Assembly (NCBI GenBank): GCA_003551745.1 | Contig: PUNI01000212.1 | Location: 1 to 13,180 of the forward strand | Direction of reading: 5' to 3' | DNA: 13,180 bases | Source of the DNA: Paracoccaceae bacterium | Lineage (GTDB): Bacteria > Pseudomonadota > Alphaproteobacteria > Rhodobacterales > Rhodobacteraceae | Notes under the pieces: generated by a model | What the model saw: only the letters and a program-made list of their open reading frames with translations | Told to the model about the DNA's origin: nothing | Database searches by the model: none | Shown: positions 12,583 through 13,180 of the stretch, in pieces | Position numbering within the stretch: position 1 is the first letter of the stretch | How the letters are laid out: each line of letters opens with the position of its first letter | Made by a program: the position numbers and the translations under genes

Positions 12583-13180
12583 ATGATCGGCCTCGACGAG
12601 ATCCGCGCCACCCGCGCCCGCATCGCCCCGCAGTTGCGGCAGACCCCGCTCTTCGCCGGCGCGCGGCTGGCCGACCCGCCGACGGAGGCGGAGCTTCTTC
12701 TGAAGCTCGAATGCCTGCAGGTCTCGGGCTCCTTCAAGGCGCGCGGGGCGGCGGCGAAGATCGGGGCGCTTCCGGCCGAGGATCTGGCGCGCGGGCTGGT
12801 CACCGCGTCGGGCGGCAACCATGGCCTGGCGGTCAGCCATGCCGCGGTGTCGGCCGGCGTGCCGGTGAAGGTCTACCTGCCGGAAACCACCACGCCCGCG
12901 AAGATCGCGCGGCTGCGCGCACTTGGAGCGACCGTCGAGGTGGTGGGCGCCGTGTTCGACGAGGCGGCCGAGGCCGCGCGTGCCGAGGTGCAGGCCACCG
13001 GCGCCACCTTCATCCACCCCTTCGCCGATCCGGCGGTGGTGGCCGGGCAGGGCACTCTGGCGCTGGAGATCCTCGACCAGCTCGGCGGCGAGCCCCCGGA
13101 CGCGGTGCTGATCGCCATCGGCGGCGGCGGGCTGGTCACCGGGCTGGGCGTGGCGCTGAAGGCGCTCAGCCCGGCCACGC
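12583..13180 (+). CDS. Threonine/serine dehydratase-like PLP enzyme, N-terminal part (cut by window edge)
   Basis: The frame is open to the right edge and gives the first 199 residues of a fold-type II PLP enzyme. The Schiff-base lysine is Lys52 in SGSFKARGA, the phosphate/substrate loop is SGGNHG at 76-81, and GGGGLVTG starts at residue 180. These are the marks of threonine ammonia-lyase and the serine/threonine dehydratase family, which convert the amino acid to a 2-oxoacid plus ammonia. A serine racemase or threo-hydroxyaspartate dehydratase would look similar at this end, and the C-terminal ACT domain that would mark biosynthetic IlvA is outside the window. ATG at 12583 is preferred; GTG at 12574 and TTG at 12547 are in-frame alternatives, none with a visible ribosome binding site. 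Confidence 0.88.
   Translation, partial: MIGLDEIRATRARIAPQLRQTPLFAGARLADPPTEAELLLKLECLQVSGSFKARGAAAKIGALPAEDLARGLVTASGGNHGLAVSHAAVSAGVPVKVYLPETTTPAKIARLRALGATVEVVGAVFDEAAEAARAEVQATGATFIHPFADPAVVAGQGTLALEILDQLGGEPPDAVLIAIGGGGLVTGLGVALKALSPAT

Overview
The window is a very GC-rich, densely coded chromosomal stretch with third positions dominated by G and C. Gene content and order (mutY divergent from a DUF721/DciA gene that is translationally coupled to dsbA, and metR divergent from metF) point to an alphaproteobacterium, most likely Rhodobacterales. There are no tRNA or rRNA genes, insertion sequences, phage genes or CRISPR arrays. No gene-free stretch exceeds 151 bases.

Layout. Positions 1-159 (-) hold the N-terminus of an exported protein cut by the window edge. 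Positions 250-735 (-) encode a hotdog-fold thioesterase. Divergent from it, 859-5459 (+) is a tight four-gene operon: SDR oxidoreductase, ACAD10/11-type acyl-CoA dehydrogenase, acyl-CoA synthetase, and an APH-fold kinase. The last three genes are coupled by ATGA overlaps. It converges on suhB (5611-6399, -). metR (6509-7432, -) follows and is divergent from metF (7520-8386, +). metF converges with gloA (8394-8903, -), which lies downstream of mutY (8931-10022, -). Divergent from mutY are dciA (10109-10696, +) and dsbA (10693-11373, +), followed at once by a class III CoA-transferase (11380-12537, +) and a truncated threonine/serine dehydratase (12583 to the edge, +).

The most interesting block is the operon at 859-5459. 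Its four enzyme families match, function by function, the bacterial levulinate pathway (LvaE CoA ligase, LvaD reductase, LvaA kinase, LvaC dehydrogenase) and the kinase plus dehydrogenase halves that are fused in animal ACAD10/ACAD11. The expected chemistry is: activate a 4-oxo or 4-hydroxy acid to its CoA ester, reduce a 4-keto group if present, phosphorylate the 4-hydroxyl, then eliminate phosphate to give an enoyl-CoA for beta-oxidation. This assignment is an inference from family membership and gene order; the substrate is not visible in the sequence.

Regulatory signals include a MetR-like box (TGAG-N5-CTCA) between metR and metF, two matching promoter-like elements (TTGTGC-N17-TAAC) before the SDR gene and before the dehydratase, a terminator-like hairpin after metR, and a symmetric hairpin across the metF/gloA stop codons. 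The second promoter-like element would make the dehydratase mRNA leaderless.
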